NCBI GenBank assembly: GCA_965222425.1
Contig: CBDCTW010000022.1
Span: forward strand, 744,001 to 808,000
Reading direction: 5' to 3'
Length of the DNA: 64,000 nt
Source of the DNA: CBDCNP01 sp965222425
GTDB taxonomy: Bacteria > Acidobacteriota > Vicinamibacteria > Marinacidobacterales > DATDRI01
The position numbers and the translations under genes are program-made. The notes under the pieces are model-generated. The model had not been told where the DNA came from. It made no database searches and saw only the letters and a program-made list of their open reading frames with translations. Positions within the stretch are counted from its first letter, which is position 1. The number at the start of each line of letters is the position of its first letter. This document shows, one piece after another, positions 27,177 through 36,400 of the stretch.

Positions 27177-28052
27177 ATGAATCTTGTCAGCCTGTTCGAA
27201 AGACTCGCTGAGCTTCAGCGGAAAGGCGAGGCGGTGGTATTGGCCACCGTCATCAACTCCCAGGGATCCGTGCCGAGGCATAAGGGCAGCAAGATGCTGA
27301 TCCATCCCGATGGCCACATCGAAGGGACGCTTGGCGGCGGTGATATGGAGAGCCGGGTTATCAAAGAGGCTCTCGATGCGCTATCGGATGGCGGGATACG
27401 TGTCCTCTCCTACGCCTTCCGAGACATTGAGAAGGGGGACGTCGGGGTTTGTGGAGGTGACGTACAAATTCTCCTCGAGCCGATGCGCCCTCAACCCAAG
27501 GTCATCGTCGTAGGTGGTGGCCATGTGGGCCGGGCCGTTGCGCGCCTGGCCCACTGGTTGGGCTTTCGCGTCGTGCTCTCGGATGACCGCGCGGAGTACG
27601 CTACACCTGAGGCCGTACCCGACGCCGACGAACATGTTCTCGGTCCTTTGTCGGAACTGCCGAATCGTGTCTCGATCGACGAGAACACGTATATCTTGCT
27701 AACGACGCGAGGCGTTCCCGTGGACGTCGAGGCTCTGCCTACTCTCCTCGGGACCTCCGCCGCTTACGTTGGGGTGATCGGATCTCGGCGGCGCTGGGAA
27801 TTCTGCATTCGAGAATTGCGCAGAAGGGGTGTCCCTGAGGAACGGATCGCTCGTGTGACATCCCCGATGGGGCTCGAGCTGAATGCCGAATCTCCCGAGG
27901 AGATAGCTGTCAGCATCCTGGCAGAAATTATCATGCTACGTCGTGCGGCAACGGGTAGGCCCATGGGCCATGCTCCGGCTTCGACGCGTGAATATAAAGC
28001 CACCGTGCCACATCCTCGCGATCGCAAAAGAACAAAACGAAGTGGCGGTTAG
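27177..28052 (+). CDS. XdhC/CoxI-family protein
   Basis: The 291-residue protein has the two domains of the family. The N-terminal XdhC_CoxI part contains VVLATVINSQGSVPRHKGSK and HIEGTLGGGDMESRVIKEAL. The Rossmann part contains VIVVGGGHVGRAVARLAHWL and ends with SPEEIAVSILAEIIMLRRA. XdhC proteins protect, sulfurate and insert molybdenum cofactor into xanthine dehydrogenase or CO dehydrogenase-type enzymes. No molybdoenzyme gene is adjacent here, which is unusual, so the partner must be elsewhere or lost. The start ATG has only a weak ribosome-binding site. Confidence 0.9.
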   Translation: MNLVSLFERLAELQRKGEAVVLATVINSQGSVPRHKGSKMLIHPDGHIEGTLGGGDMESRVIKEALDALSDGGIRVLSYAFRDIEKGDVGVCGGDVQILLEPMRPQPKVIVVGGGHVGRAVARLAHWLGFRVVLSDDRAEYATPEAVPDADEHVLGPLSELPNRVSIDENTYILLTTRGVPVDVEALPTLLGTSAAYVGVIGSRRRWEFCIRELRRRGVPEERIARVTSPMGLELNAESPEEIAVSILAEIIMLRRAATGRPMGHAPASTREYKATVPHPRDRKRTKRSGG

Positions 28053-28055
28053 AAA

Positions 28056-28203
28056 CGAGCTCTCAAAAAGCGGCCGCTTCGCGGAGGCCGTCGAGAGCTT
28101 TGAAGAAGCCATCCGCGTCAACCCCAACTACACCGCGGCAGACCGTCAGTTGGGCAAATCCTTAGAGAAGTTGGGCCGTAAGGACGAGGCCCGACGTGCC
28201 TAG
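28056..28203 (+). pseudogene. TPR-protein fragment
   Basis: Three bases after the XdhC stop, an open stretch reads LSKSGRFAEAVESFEEAIRV, NPNYTAADRQLGKSLEKLGR and KDEARRA, one and a half tetratricopeptide repeats. It ends at a TAG. There is no start codon or ribosome-binding site, so it is most likely the 3' remnant of a longer TPR gene. Confidence 0.5.
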
Positions 28204-28394
28204 ATCACGGTTCAGTAAGAGGAAACCCGCTGCCCCCTTCGTCTTCCCACCGTGCCAAGGCCGAGTATAGGTCGGAGGCTTCTTTCGCTTCCTGCTCGCT
28301 CGCGGGCGCCGCCGTGCTCTCGCGTTCGTGCTTTGGAGGGCGCGCCTGCTCAGAGCTCGGTGTCGTTCGTCCAAGCATAAGCTTCCGCCGATCC

Positions 28395-28854
28395 TGCATC
28401 CCAAGGACTTCGGGGCCAACTGGTCTCCCGACGGATCGCAGATTATTTTGGTCACCGATCGGGACGGCATCTTTGAGGTCTACGTCACGGATGCCGACGG
28501 TTCGGCGCAGACAAATCTCGCGAAAACAGTTCACGTTCGCGCTCGAGGGTGAGTCCCCCGATAGCTGGGGAGCGCTCGCCCCGGGTAACGCGATTGCCAT
28601 CCTCATTGGCGAGGTCGCACAGCTCGTCCGGGGCGGGTCGTTGAACATCCGCCAAGGATTGTCGTTTGGCGTTGCCGCTTGCACGGGCCTATGCTCGACT
28701 CGCGGCCGGGAATGTGCAGGGAGCGCTCAATATGTTGCAGCGGTTCTTGAATCGCGTGAACCGCCTCGTCGGTCGAGGTGTGGTGGACCCGGTGAGCTAG
28801 GGAGATCCGCTCATCGAGCGCGCCACGAGCATCATCACTTTTGCCATCACGTAG
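28395..28854 (+). pseudogene. Remnant of a TolB-type PD40 propeller and FIMAH-domain protein
   Basis: A short segment, DFGANWSPDGSQIILVTDRD GIFEVYVTDADGSAQTNLA (28406-28520), is one PD40/TolB propeller blade. Downstream, AIAILIGEVAQLVRGGSLNI and, after a -1 shift near 28675, LARAYARLAAGNVQGALNML, QRFLNRVNRLVGRGVVDPVS and GDPLIERATSIITF form a FIMAH domain, a helical module at the C-terminus of secreted proteins. A TAG at 28798-28800 interrupts it and a natural TAG ends it at 28854. The pieces probably derive from one exported protein. Confidence 0.55.
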
Positions 28855-28971
28855 GCGAAATGGAATGAGTGCTAGACACACCGGGGCCAAAGGAGCGGGC
28901 GGCCAGAATTAACGCCCTTCTCGATGGGGTATACCCTCTGGGAAAAGCCACGCACACTTGGTAGGCGTTAG

Positions 28972-29229
28972 ATGGCCGGTAGGAAAAAGATAGGACGCAA
29001 CGATCCCTGCCCTTGCGGAAGCGGGCGGAAATACAAGAATTGCTGTGTAAGCAAGGCCGGCAAGATCAGTCCAGTCGGTTGGGTCGCGGTCGTCGCGGCG
29101 GTCTTGGCAGTCGGCGTCCTGGGTGTCTTGGCTCTCAGAATGGTGCGGGGCGAGGCGACACAACCAATCCCAACCTGCCCAACGGGGCAGGTCTGGTCAC
29201 CCCAGCACGGGCACTGTCACACGCCGTAA
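28972..29229 (+). CDS. SEC-C zinc-motif protein with one membrane helix
   Basis: The 85-residue protein opens with MAGRKKIGRNDPCPCGSGRK and YKNCC, the SEC-C zinc-binding motif (C-x-C-x8-C-C) found at the end of SecA and in stand-alone proteins. A single membrane helix follows (VGWVAVVAAVLAVGVLGVLA), then a short Cys/His-rich tail (CPTGQVWSPQHGHCH). The zinc motif should stay in the cytoplasm with the tail outside. A tie to SecA or protein export is a guess from the motif. It is intact and its stop abuts the remnant on the other strand. Confidence 0.75.
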   Translation: MAGRKKIGRNDPCPCGSGRKYKNCCVSKAGKISPVGWVAVVAAVLAVGVLGVLALRMVRGEATQPIPTCPTGQVWSPQHGHCHTP

Positions 29230-29230
29230 G

Positions 29231-29992
29231 CTACGAGCTCGACGCGCTCGATTCGTCTTCGACATAGGCGTTCTCGCCAAACGGACCATCTGGTAGAGTC
29301 TGCTCGAAAGGAGCGAAGACCTCCGCGCTGTTGGTGAAATCCCCATCGAAGTAAGAAAGCCCGCCGCTGAAGCTGAGAGTGTGGGTCGGCCTATAGGCAC
29401 CAGCGACTGCATAGGTAACGATTTCAAGGTCCGTAAACCTACGGAAATCAGCGACTCGGAACGTCCCACCAACAGGTAGCACGAAGGCGCGGTCGAGAAA
29501 GTCGCCCTCGTCCAAGTCGAACGAGTCGCCGAAGAGACCCTGGGTTTCAGCGGCGGCCTAGAAATTGGCTGATTGATGGCGATAGAAAGCCAGCGACCAG
29601 TCCTTCCTCGGATAAACGAAGGAAACAAAAGAAAGCCCGGCAATGGACTCAGAGGAGACCCCAGTTCGAAACCCTGGTGAATTGTCGAGGAGATTACCGG
29701 TGGGCTGTCCCGAGAACCTTCCTCCTTCCGTGAAAGGCGTCGAATAATTCCACAGCCATCCTTCCACGGAGACTTCAGGCCTTGAGAGCTACACAAGGCC
29801 AGCAGGATTGGCGAATGCGGCGGTGGCGTCGGCGGCGAGAGCCACAAAAGCGCCACCCAAACCCAGGCTGCGCGCCCCGGGATTGGAGAAGCTAAACTGG
29901 AACGTCGTGGGTGCACCCTGAGCGCGGGCGCTGCTCGCACTGAGCAGAATCCCTAGCAAGATAGAGCACGTCCGACAGGCTCTGGTGACCAT
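29231..29992 (-). pseudogene. Outer-membrane FadL/OMPP1-like protein with two in-frame TAGs, 3'-truncated
   Basis: The start MVTRACRTCSILLGILLSAS (29992) gives a signal peptide, then FSFSNPGARSLGLGGAFVAL and ADATAAFANPAGL, typical of the N-terminus of OMPP1/FadL/TodX outer-membrane proteins. Further beta strands follow (GLSFVSFVYPRKDWSLAFYR, TLSFSGGLSYFDGDFT). TAG codons at 29789-29791 and 29558-29560 lie in the same frame as all three coding segments. The barrel is cut at about 250 codons of an expected 400 or more, next to the SEC-C gene end. The gene is inactive as read. Confidence 0.65.
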
Positions 29993-30109
29993 TTTCACGG
30001 TTTTTGGCCCCCTCGGTCTCAGTGACAGCAGAGGATACAGCCTTCGACCGGCACGAAGCAACCCGACACTGAACTCGCCAGCGACTCGACTCATCGACAA
30101 GCCTACCAA

Positions 30110-30288
30110 TTACCCAACCTCATGTATCACGGCGGCTTGGCGAGTGGATTTTGTTGTGGGTAGTCCCTCGTTGTAGCCCGGCAACGCCTCATTCCGTTGG
30201 GGGGAGCCCGAAGGAGGACGATTCCGGTCCCCAGTTGGGGAACTTGGCGGACGGTGCGGCGCTTGCGGTACCGCTAGTGGGCACCTAA
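30110..30288. other. Short gap, nothing recognised
   Basis: No coding potential or structured RNA was recognised. It contains a GGGGGGAGCCCGAAGGAGG tract without clear pairing. Confidence 0.3.
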
Positions 30289-30507
30289 TCAGTGCGTTCG
30301 AGCGTTTGTCCAATCGATTAGCAGACCAAGGAAAGCCTCCCGAATCCACCCCTCGTCATCAACGAAGACGTGCCCCGTATTGGGAAAGACTTCGAGACGA
30401 AAATCAGGATTCCCCCTACGTTCCATGGCTTTTGACAACCGGCCGACGCTTTCTCGCACCGGGACGTTGTCCTCCACGTCCTCCTCTCCGTAGACAACGA
30501 GTTTCAC
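30289..30507 (-). pseudogene. C-terminal fragment of a prolyl oligopeptidase-type hydrolase
   Basis: The fragment reads LVVYGEEDVEDNVPVRESVG, RLSKAMERRGNPDFRLEVFP, NTGHVFVDDEGWIREAFLGL. The V-Y-G-E-x-D and N-T-G-H-V patterns are the acid and histidine of the catalytic triad in S9/alpha-beta hydrolases. The nucleophile half is missing; the sequence changes at about 30507 into the opposite-strand arylsulfotransferase-like fragment. It marks a deletion or rearrangement junction. Confidence 0.6.
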
Positions 30508-30509
30508 GG

Positions 30510-30882
30510 GGGATTACTCGACCGTGGTCGAGATAGCGCCGCCTAAAGACAGCGACGGACATTACCTCGTACCGGAGAAAGACCCGTTCGGACCTGCCGA
30601 TCCGGTCTGGACGTACGGGGACCGGAGTAACTTTCACTTGTTCATCATCTCGGGGGCACATCGCCTCCCGAACGGGCACACTATCATCTGTTCCGCGGTG
30701 CAGGGGCGCTTTTTCGAGGTCACACCCGAGGGGGAGGTCGTCTGGGAGTACTGGACGCTTTTTTCCGGCAACGTACGCCACCTTCCGCGCGACGAAGCTT
30801 CCACCCGACCATCCGGCGTTTGCCGGACGAGAGCTGACGCCTCTCGATCCCCAGCCGGCCCCGGTCGCGGGCACGCCCTAGG
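30510..30882 (+). pseudogene. C-terminal fragment of an arylsulfotransferase (ASST)-type protein, frameshifted
   Basis: VWTYGDRSNFHLFIISGAHR, LPNGHTIICSAVQGRFFEVT and PEGEVVWEYW are the last propeller blade of ASST-family secreted enzymes. After a shift near 30773 the next frame gives YATFRATKLPPDHPAFAGRE and LTPLDPQPAPVAGTP, ending at the TAG at 30882. The 5' three quarters are gone. The sequence begins immediately next to the oppositely oriented hydrolase fragment. Confidence 0.6.
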
Positions 30883-30917
30883 TATGAAATTTTCCAACGT
30901 TTGAAAGGACGCCGCTC

Positions 30918-31650
30918 ATGAAATTCGAGCGCAACAAAGCAAAGGACCGGGACAGGAAGCTAACCCGACGCACGTTCATGACCAGCTCAGCAGCCTCAGC
31001 AGCGTTCACGATTGCCTCTCGTTCCGTTCTGGGAGGGCATGCGCGTCCAGCACCGAGCGAGAGGATCAACCTTGCGTTTATCGGTACCGGCGACATGGGT
31101 ATGGGGGATCTCAACGACCTGATGAATCTCGAAGATGTCGAGGTGGTGGCGGTATGTGATGTCGCTAAGATCGTCGACTACCGCAAACAAGAGTTCGGCG
31201 GCATCGCTGGACTTGAATACGCACTCGAGACCGTGGAGCAGCGCAAGTTGGAGCGAACCAAATCGGGGAGCTACACGGGTTGCACCGGCTATGAGGATTT
31301 CCGTGAGATGCTGGACAAGGAAGAAGGCATCGATGCCGTCGTCGTCGCGACGCCCGATCACGGTCATGCCGCAGCCTGTTTGGCAGCCATCGGAAAGGGC
31401 AAGCACGTGTATTGCGAAAAGCCGCTTGCCCATTCGATCTACGAGGTTCGTGTGGTGACCGAGGCGGCCAACAAAGCGGGCGTGGCCACCCAGATGGGCA
31501 ACCACGGTCACTCCGAGGAAGGGATCCGCCCTGACGCGGGAGTGGATACGAGACGGCGCGATCGGGCCGGTGCGCGAGGTCCACGGCTGGAGCAGCTCGG
31601 GAGGGCTTTCATGGCTGGAAATGGACCGGAGACCGGCGGAGACCGAGCCG
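30918..31650 (+). pseudogene. Gfo/Idh/MocA-family oxidoreductase, frameshifted and 3'-truncated
   Basis: The gene starts with a Tat signal (LTRRTFMTSSAASAAFTIAS). A Rossmann domain follows: INLAFIGTGDMGMGDLND, EVVAVCDVAKIVDYRKQEFG, DAVVVATPDHGHAAACLAAI and GKHVYCEKPLAHSIYEVRVV, the last being the E-K-P signature of the family. Near 31525 the frame changes: the continuation LTREWIRDGAIGPVREVHGW SSSGGLSWLEMDRRPAE is in another frame and homology fades by about 31650. The catalytic C-terminal domain is lost. Such secreted members usually act on sugars or cyclitols. Confidence 0.75.
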
Positions 31651-31895
31651 ACACCGGAGACTCTACCGAGGACACCGAGCTTGACGATGCCATAACGGCC
31701 GTGGGGCCTTCTCCACAACGACGATCTCTGCTGGGCGCGTGTACACCAAAGATGATGAGAGACAGGACCACGGGAGTCACCGTCGGGCGGGACACTTCCA
31801 AACGTCTGCGGGACCACAACGACTCCGGGATCGGCGTGAGGATCGCCGACGGCTCCATCAACTCCATGGTAGTCTCATAAGCAAGGCGACCATTG
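31651..31895. other. Junction region of unclear origin
   Basis: About 245 bases between the oxidoreductase remnant and the YkvI-like gene. Open frames exist in several directions, but none has a recognisable domain. One frame continues from the oxidoreductase to a TAA at 31880. Confidence 0.35.
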
Positions 31896-33002
31896 ATGTT
31901 CCAATCCAAGATCTTCCAGCGATACCTCCTCCCTGGGTTCGTCTTTCAATCCATCATCATCGCCGGCGGCTACGGCACCGGCCGGGAACTTGTCGAGTTC
32001 TTCTTACACTACGGCCCGCTCGGCGGCCTGTTGGGCATGATGCTCATCGCCACGGTCATCATGAGCGTAACCGCTGCAGCTAGCTTCGAGTTCGCTCGAG
32101 TGTTTCAAACGTTCAACTATCGGGCGTTCTTCGTGCAACTCCTCGGTCGTGCCTGGTTCCTCTACGAAGTCTTTTATCTCGTAACCGTGGTGTTGATCAT
32201 GGCGGTGATCGGTGCGGCGGCGGGCTCCATCCTCAAGGAGCTGTTCGGGCTACCCGAGGTGGCTGGGATGCTTGGCGTGCTGCTCGCGGTTGGGTTTCTC
32301 GTGTTCAAGGGAAGCACGACCATCGAGAGGGTGATGGCGGTGTGGTCACTCGTGCTCTACGCCGCCTACGCGGTGTTCTTTGCCTGGAGTATTAGCCGGT
32401 TCGGAACCGAGATGGCTTCCGGCCTCACGACGCACGCGCCCGAACCCGGATGGATGCTGGGTGGACTCAAGTACGGCGTTTTACAAGTATCCCTGATCCC
32501 CGCCGTTCTCTTCACCGTTCGCTACGTCGAGACGCGTCGTGAAGCGGTGGGTGCTGGTTTGCTTGCCGGCGTCATCGCCATGGTGCCGGCGCTGTTGTTT
32601 TTCCTTTCGATGGCGGGTCAATATCCACAGATCGTCGACCGGCCGGTGCCGGCGAACTTCATGCTCGAGCAGCTCGGTTCACGCGCCTTTCAACTGACTT
32701 TCCAAGTCGCACTGTTCGGCACGTTGATCGAGACCGGCGCGGGCTTGATTCACGCCTTCAACGAACGTCTGGCGGGCGTACTCGCCGAAACGCGACGTGA
32801 GTTGCCTTCGTTTGCCCGGCCCGCCATCGCGGCGGGACTCCTGGTGGTCGGCGCGCTGCTGTCACGGTTCGGCATCGTCGCGCTCGTCGCGCGGGGGTAT
32901 GGGACGTTGGCATGGGTGTTTGTGTTTATCTATGTGGTGCCGGTGCTGACCTACGGGGTCTGGAAAATTCGGACGGGCGGACGAGCAGACGGGAAGCACT
33001 AG
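31896..33002 (+). CDS. YkvI-like integral membrane carrier
   Basis: The protein has 368 residues from the ATG at 31896, after a TTG. Ten or so membrane helices are visible, for example GLLGMMLIATVIMSVTAAAS, FYLVTVVLIMAVIGAAAGSI, AVWSLVLYAAYAVFFAWSIS and AIAAGLLVVGALLSRFGIVA. The unwound-helix motif near the start, VFQSIIIAGGYGTGRELVEF, is shared with the YkvI/LeuT-fold (APC superfamily) proteins of unknown substrate. The gene looks intact. Its TAG stop overlaps the TAG of the convergent gene through a shared CTAG. Confidence 0.8.
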   Translation: MFQSKIFQRYLLPGFVFQSIIIAGGYGTGRELVEFFLHYGPLGGLLGMMLIATVIMSVTAAASFEFARVFQTFNYRAFFVQLLGRAWFLYEVFYLVTVVLIMAVIGAAAGSILKELFGLPEVAGMLGVLLAVGFLVFKGSTTIERVMAVWSLVLYAAYAVFFAWSISRFGTEMASGLTTHAPEPGWMLGGLKYGVLQVSLIPAVLFTVRYVETRREAVGAGLLAGVIAMVPALLFFLSMAGQYPQIVDRPVPANFMLEQLGSRAFQLTFQVALFGTLIETGAGLIHAFNERLAGVLAETRRELPSFARPAIAAGLLVVGALLSRFGIVALVARGYGTLAWVFVFIYVVPVLTYGVWKIRTGGRADGKH

Positions 33003-34268
33003 CGAGCGCCGATCTGGCCTTGGATTTCTCCTCCCAGATTCGCAGTGGTGTGGACACTCACGTAGAGCTCGCCGTTTCCGAGTGCGGCGAGGAAGCCGGT
33101 GAAATCCGCCGCGAACGGGCCCACGAGATCGGCTTCGGTGGGGTTCTTTCGAGCTAATCGACCGTCGAAGCGGCCATCAGGGGGGGGCGACCCGTAGAGC
33201 GTCGCGACGATCGGGCCGTTCTCGTTCGGGAGGCCGGCACGAATGTGCGCCTCGGTCACATCAACGATGCGGCGGACGACGAGCCTGTACTCGAGCTCGG
33301 TATCACCTCCGAGCAATCGCAAATTCAGCGTACCCTTGGCACGGGTGTCGACGAACGTATTGTTTCCATCAACGTCTTGGGCGACGACTTGCTGGCCCTT
33401 CAGCCGAGCTCTGAGCCTACGCGCGCCCGAGCGGAGAGGCGTCACCGTGACGCGGACCATCGGGTCCAGCCAGCCATGGGTCGATGGAATCAAGTCGTCT
33501 CCGCCGATAACGCCGGCATGCGGAAGGATACGCCCGCCTTCTGCGAGGGCGGGATTGCTCACGAGCGTCCTCGCGTCGGCAGACCCGACCCCAAGGAGGG
33601 ATTGGCAAGCCGGTACGAGGTCGGCGAAGTCCTCGGTGTTAATCTCGGTACCGGCGTCGCTGACACGGGGGAAATACACGCTGACGCTGCTCTTCAGCAA
33701 TCTCACCCGATTGAGTCCGGTGAACCCGTCGTTCGTGCACACAAGCATGGACACCACCGAAAGGAACTTGGCACGCCGGTCGGCCCCGATAAGAATGTTG
33801 GTCGAGCTACCAAGAAGTGTCCCTCCCGGGCACGTCGCTCCGGTGACGATATCAGAGACGCGGGCGTCATCGCCAAGCCGTGTCAAAAGCGGAGTCGTGT
33901 CACCGTTCTCGGCGAGCGCCTGGATCTCGGCGCTTGCGGATCGTCGCGGTCGGTAGAGTCGTACTCGGCCGGTGTGGGTCGCCACTACCGGCGCGGTGAG
34001 CGCCTGACCGCCGGTGAGGTTCTCAACGGTGACGCGATAGGAGTAGTCGTAGGCTTCGCCCGCGACGAAGTTCGCGTCCACCGCCAGATTATCCGTCATG
34101 GTGACGACGCACACGGCGCCACCACTGCACGCTCCGGTCCATTCGACGAATGTGGCGCCACCCGTCGGGATCGCTGTCAGCGTCACCACGGTGCTGTGTG
34201 GATAGCTCTCGGAGCAGTCGCCGCAGCAGCTGATGCCGGGAAGATCACTCACGATTATCCCCGTGCCG

Positions 34269-34276
34269 CTGCCGGA
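34269..34276. repeat. Target-site duplication, left of IS256 copy B
   Basis: CTGCCGGA recurs exactly at 35737-35744. Joining the host gene across a single copy restores its frame, confirming both element ends. Confidence 0.95.
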
Positions 34277-35736
34277 GGGGATGTCCCGCCGGATGTTGAA
34301 TTTGGGGTAGCTGCGGCTCCTTGGCCGGCCTAAGAATAGGTCTGCCAATAAACCGTCTCCAGAGGGGGACAAGGAGCCACCAATGCCTAGGAAATCAAAG
34401 AAGCCAGTAAGAAAGCAAACGCACTCGCCTACGGGCAAGGTAGTTGGCCAAGTCGGTCAGATACTGCTACCGATGATAGCTGGGATCGCGGCCACGAAGG
34501 CGGATCTGACGGAATGGGTGTACGAGCAAGGACTGACAGCTCTGCACCTACTGCTCAGAGAGGACGCCGAGGAGATCGCGGGGCTCAAGGGCAAGCACGA
34601 GAAGGAGCGAACTCATAACCACTGGGGGAGCACGAACGGAGAGCTGAGCTTCGGTGGTCGTCGCATCCAAGTGTCGCGACCTCGAGTTCGCTCGAAGTCG
34701 GGCGCGGAGGCGTCGCTTCCACACTTCGAAGCCTTCCGCGAAGAAGACCCGCTTCCAGAGCGAGTGTTGAATCAGATCTTGGTGGGCGTATCGACCCGAA
34801 ATTACGAATCGAGTCTGGACAAACCCGCGGCCAAGTTGAAGTCTCGTGGCACGAGTAAGAGTGCCGCCAGCCGTCACCTCGTGAGCCAGACGACTAAGAA
34901 GCTCGAGGAATACCTGTCTCGGCGGCTAGAGGAGTTCGAGCTTGCGGCACTGATGCTGGATGGCCTTGAGGTGGCCGGACAGACCGTCGTCGTAACTCTA
35001 GGTATCACAATAGATGGAACGAAGGTGCCCCTGGGTATATGGCTGGGCTCGACGGAGAACTCCCGGGTGTGCACCGCGATGTTGCAGGACCTTCTCGAGC
35101 GAGGCTTGCGCGTCGATGAGTCGATTCTCTGCGTAGTGGACGGAGGCAAAGGCATCCGCAAGGCACTCGTCGACGTTTTGGGGGACCTCGCGGTCATCCA
35201 AAGGTGCCAGATCCATAAACTCCGAAATCTTCGCTCGTACCTTCCCAAGTCTCGTCACGCCTACGTGCTCCAGACGATGAAGGAAGCCTACAAGTGCAAG
35301 AGTGCCGACAAGGCGCGCAAGCGACTTCAGGCATTGGTGTCGTGGCTCGAGCGAAACGGCTACGACGAAGCTGCCAGAAGCCTTCGTAAAGGGATGGAAG
35401 AAACACTCACGGTCGTGAAGCTCGCGCCGCCCGCCTTACTTCGCCAGTCTCTTGCCACGACGAACGCCATTGAGAATCTCAACGGAACCATTCGCAGAGT
35501 ATCGAGAAACGTCAAGCGTTGGAAGAGTCCTTCCATGGTTCGCCGATGGACCGCTCTTGGCGTCGTCACCGCGCAGAAAAAGTTCCGGCGTATCAAAGGC
35601 TATCGCCATATGGGCGCTCTCGTTCACGCGCTTAGAAGCAAACAGAAATCTCTTGACAGCGATGAGTTTGCTGCCTAAGAGTATTCACAGGTGCCGCCGC
35701 TACCCGACCAAATTCAACAGCGGCCGGGACATCCCC
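34277..35736 (+). mobile_element. IS256-family element, copy B
   Basis: The element is 1,460 bp, with the same GGGGATGTCCC ends as copy A, and is flanked by the 8-bp duplication CTGCCGGA (34269-34276 and 35737-35744). It is inserted in a secreted-protein gene. Orientation is opposite to copy A, so the two bracket an 8.3-kb segment with inverted homology. Confidence 0.95.
34383..35678 (+). CDS. IS256-family transposase (copy B)
   Basis: A 431-residue mutator-type DDE transposase, identical to copy A as far as I can compare except for RSLRKGMEE against GSLREGMEE. The two acidic motifs (MLDGLEVAGQ, VVDGGKGIRK) and the N-A-I-E-N-L-N glutamate motif are intact, so both copies may be active. It begins at ATG 34383 after AAGGAGCCACC and ends TAA. 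Confidence 0.95.
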   Translation: MPRKSKKPVRKQTHSPTGKVVGQVGQILLPMIAGIAATKADLTEWVYEQGLTALHLLLREDAEEIAGLKGKHEKERTHNHWGSTNGELSFGGRRIQVSRPRVRSKSGAEASLPHFEAFREEDPLPERVLNQILVGVSTRNYESSLDKPAAKLKSRGTSKSAASRHLVSQTTKKLEEYLSRRLEEFELAALMLDGLEVAGQTVVVTLGITIDGTKVPLGIWLGSTENSRVCTAMLQDLLERGLRVDESILCVVDGGKGIRKALVDVLGDLAVIQRCQIHKLRNLRSYLPKSRHAYVLQTMKEAYKCKSADKARKRLQALVSWLERNGYDEAARSLRKGMEETLTVVKLAPPALLRQSLATTNAIENLNGTIRRVSRNVKRWKSPSMVRRWTALGVVTAQKKFRRIKGYRHMGALVHALRSKQKSLDSDEFAA

Positions 35737-36400
35737 CTGCCGGACGTGGTCACCGTCAGTGTTCGAGTACCCAGGCTGGTGAAGTTGGCGTCGACCGATC
35801 GATCCGCTGTCATCGAGACGACACAAACGTCGGTACCGCTACAGTCACCGCTCCATCCCGCAAACACCGAGCCGGGGGCGGGCGTCGCGGTCAACGTTAC
35901 CGAAGTGGCGTCCGTAAAGTCGTGCGAGCAGTCTCCGCCACAGCTGATTCCTGATGGAACGCTCGAGACAAAGCCGCCGCGGGTTCCGGATCGAGTGACG
36001 TCGAGCGAGAACATCGGCGCCGCGTCTTGGCGCTCCCACGCCCCGATATCGGCGCCAGCGCCGACGGGTCGAGGATTGCCGAGAATGTCGGTTGGCGGGC
36101 TCGCTCCGACGGCCGCATCGATGACCGGGCTCGCCGGATCCGCCGCCGCGTAGAGATCGACGAGGTTGACGAAGACCTCTCGAATCGTGGTTGAGCCGTC
36201 GGCGAAGTCTTTTGTCGACGGCATGTATCGAGGCAGCACGACGCCAGCGTGGTCGCGCAACAGCGGGTCGGCAACCGTGCGACGCACGTCATCCGTATAG
36301 TTGACGAGCTCGGCTGGGCCCCGCCAAGCCCTCGGTTGCGCGGAGCTTTTGGCGGGGACCTCCTGCTCAGCCGGTCTCGGTATCTTGAGCTCCTTCTGCG

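Larger units (their letters stand above)
32999..36330 (-). pseudogene. Secreted InlB-repeat/Spondin/CHRD protein, IS-split and N-terminally truncated
   Basis: Reading on the minus strand, the first part (36330-35737) has the end of a parallel beta-helix (VIDAAVGASPPTDILGNPRP, VGAGADIGAWER). A divergent InlB B-repeat follows (GFVSSVPSGISCGGDCSHDF, VFAGWSGDCSGTDVCVVSMT). The second part (34276-32999) has another B-repeat (PGISCCGDCSESYPHSTVVT), a Spondin_N-like domain (YRVTVENLTGGQALTAPVVA) and a CHRD domain (LNLRLLGGDTELEYRLVVRR, NGELYVSVHTTANLGGEIQG). Removing IS256 copy B with one duplication restores TLTVTTSGSGTGIIVSDLPG exactly. The 5' end is lost at the symporter gene. Normally a surface or extracellular protein. 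Confidence 0.8.
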
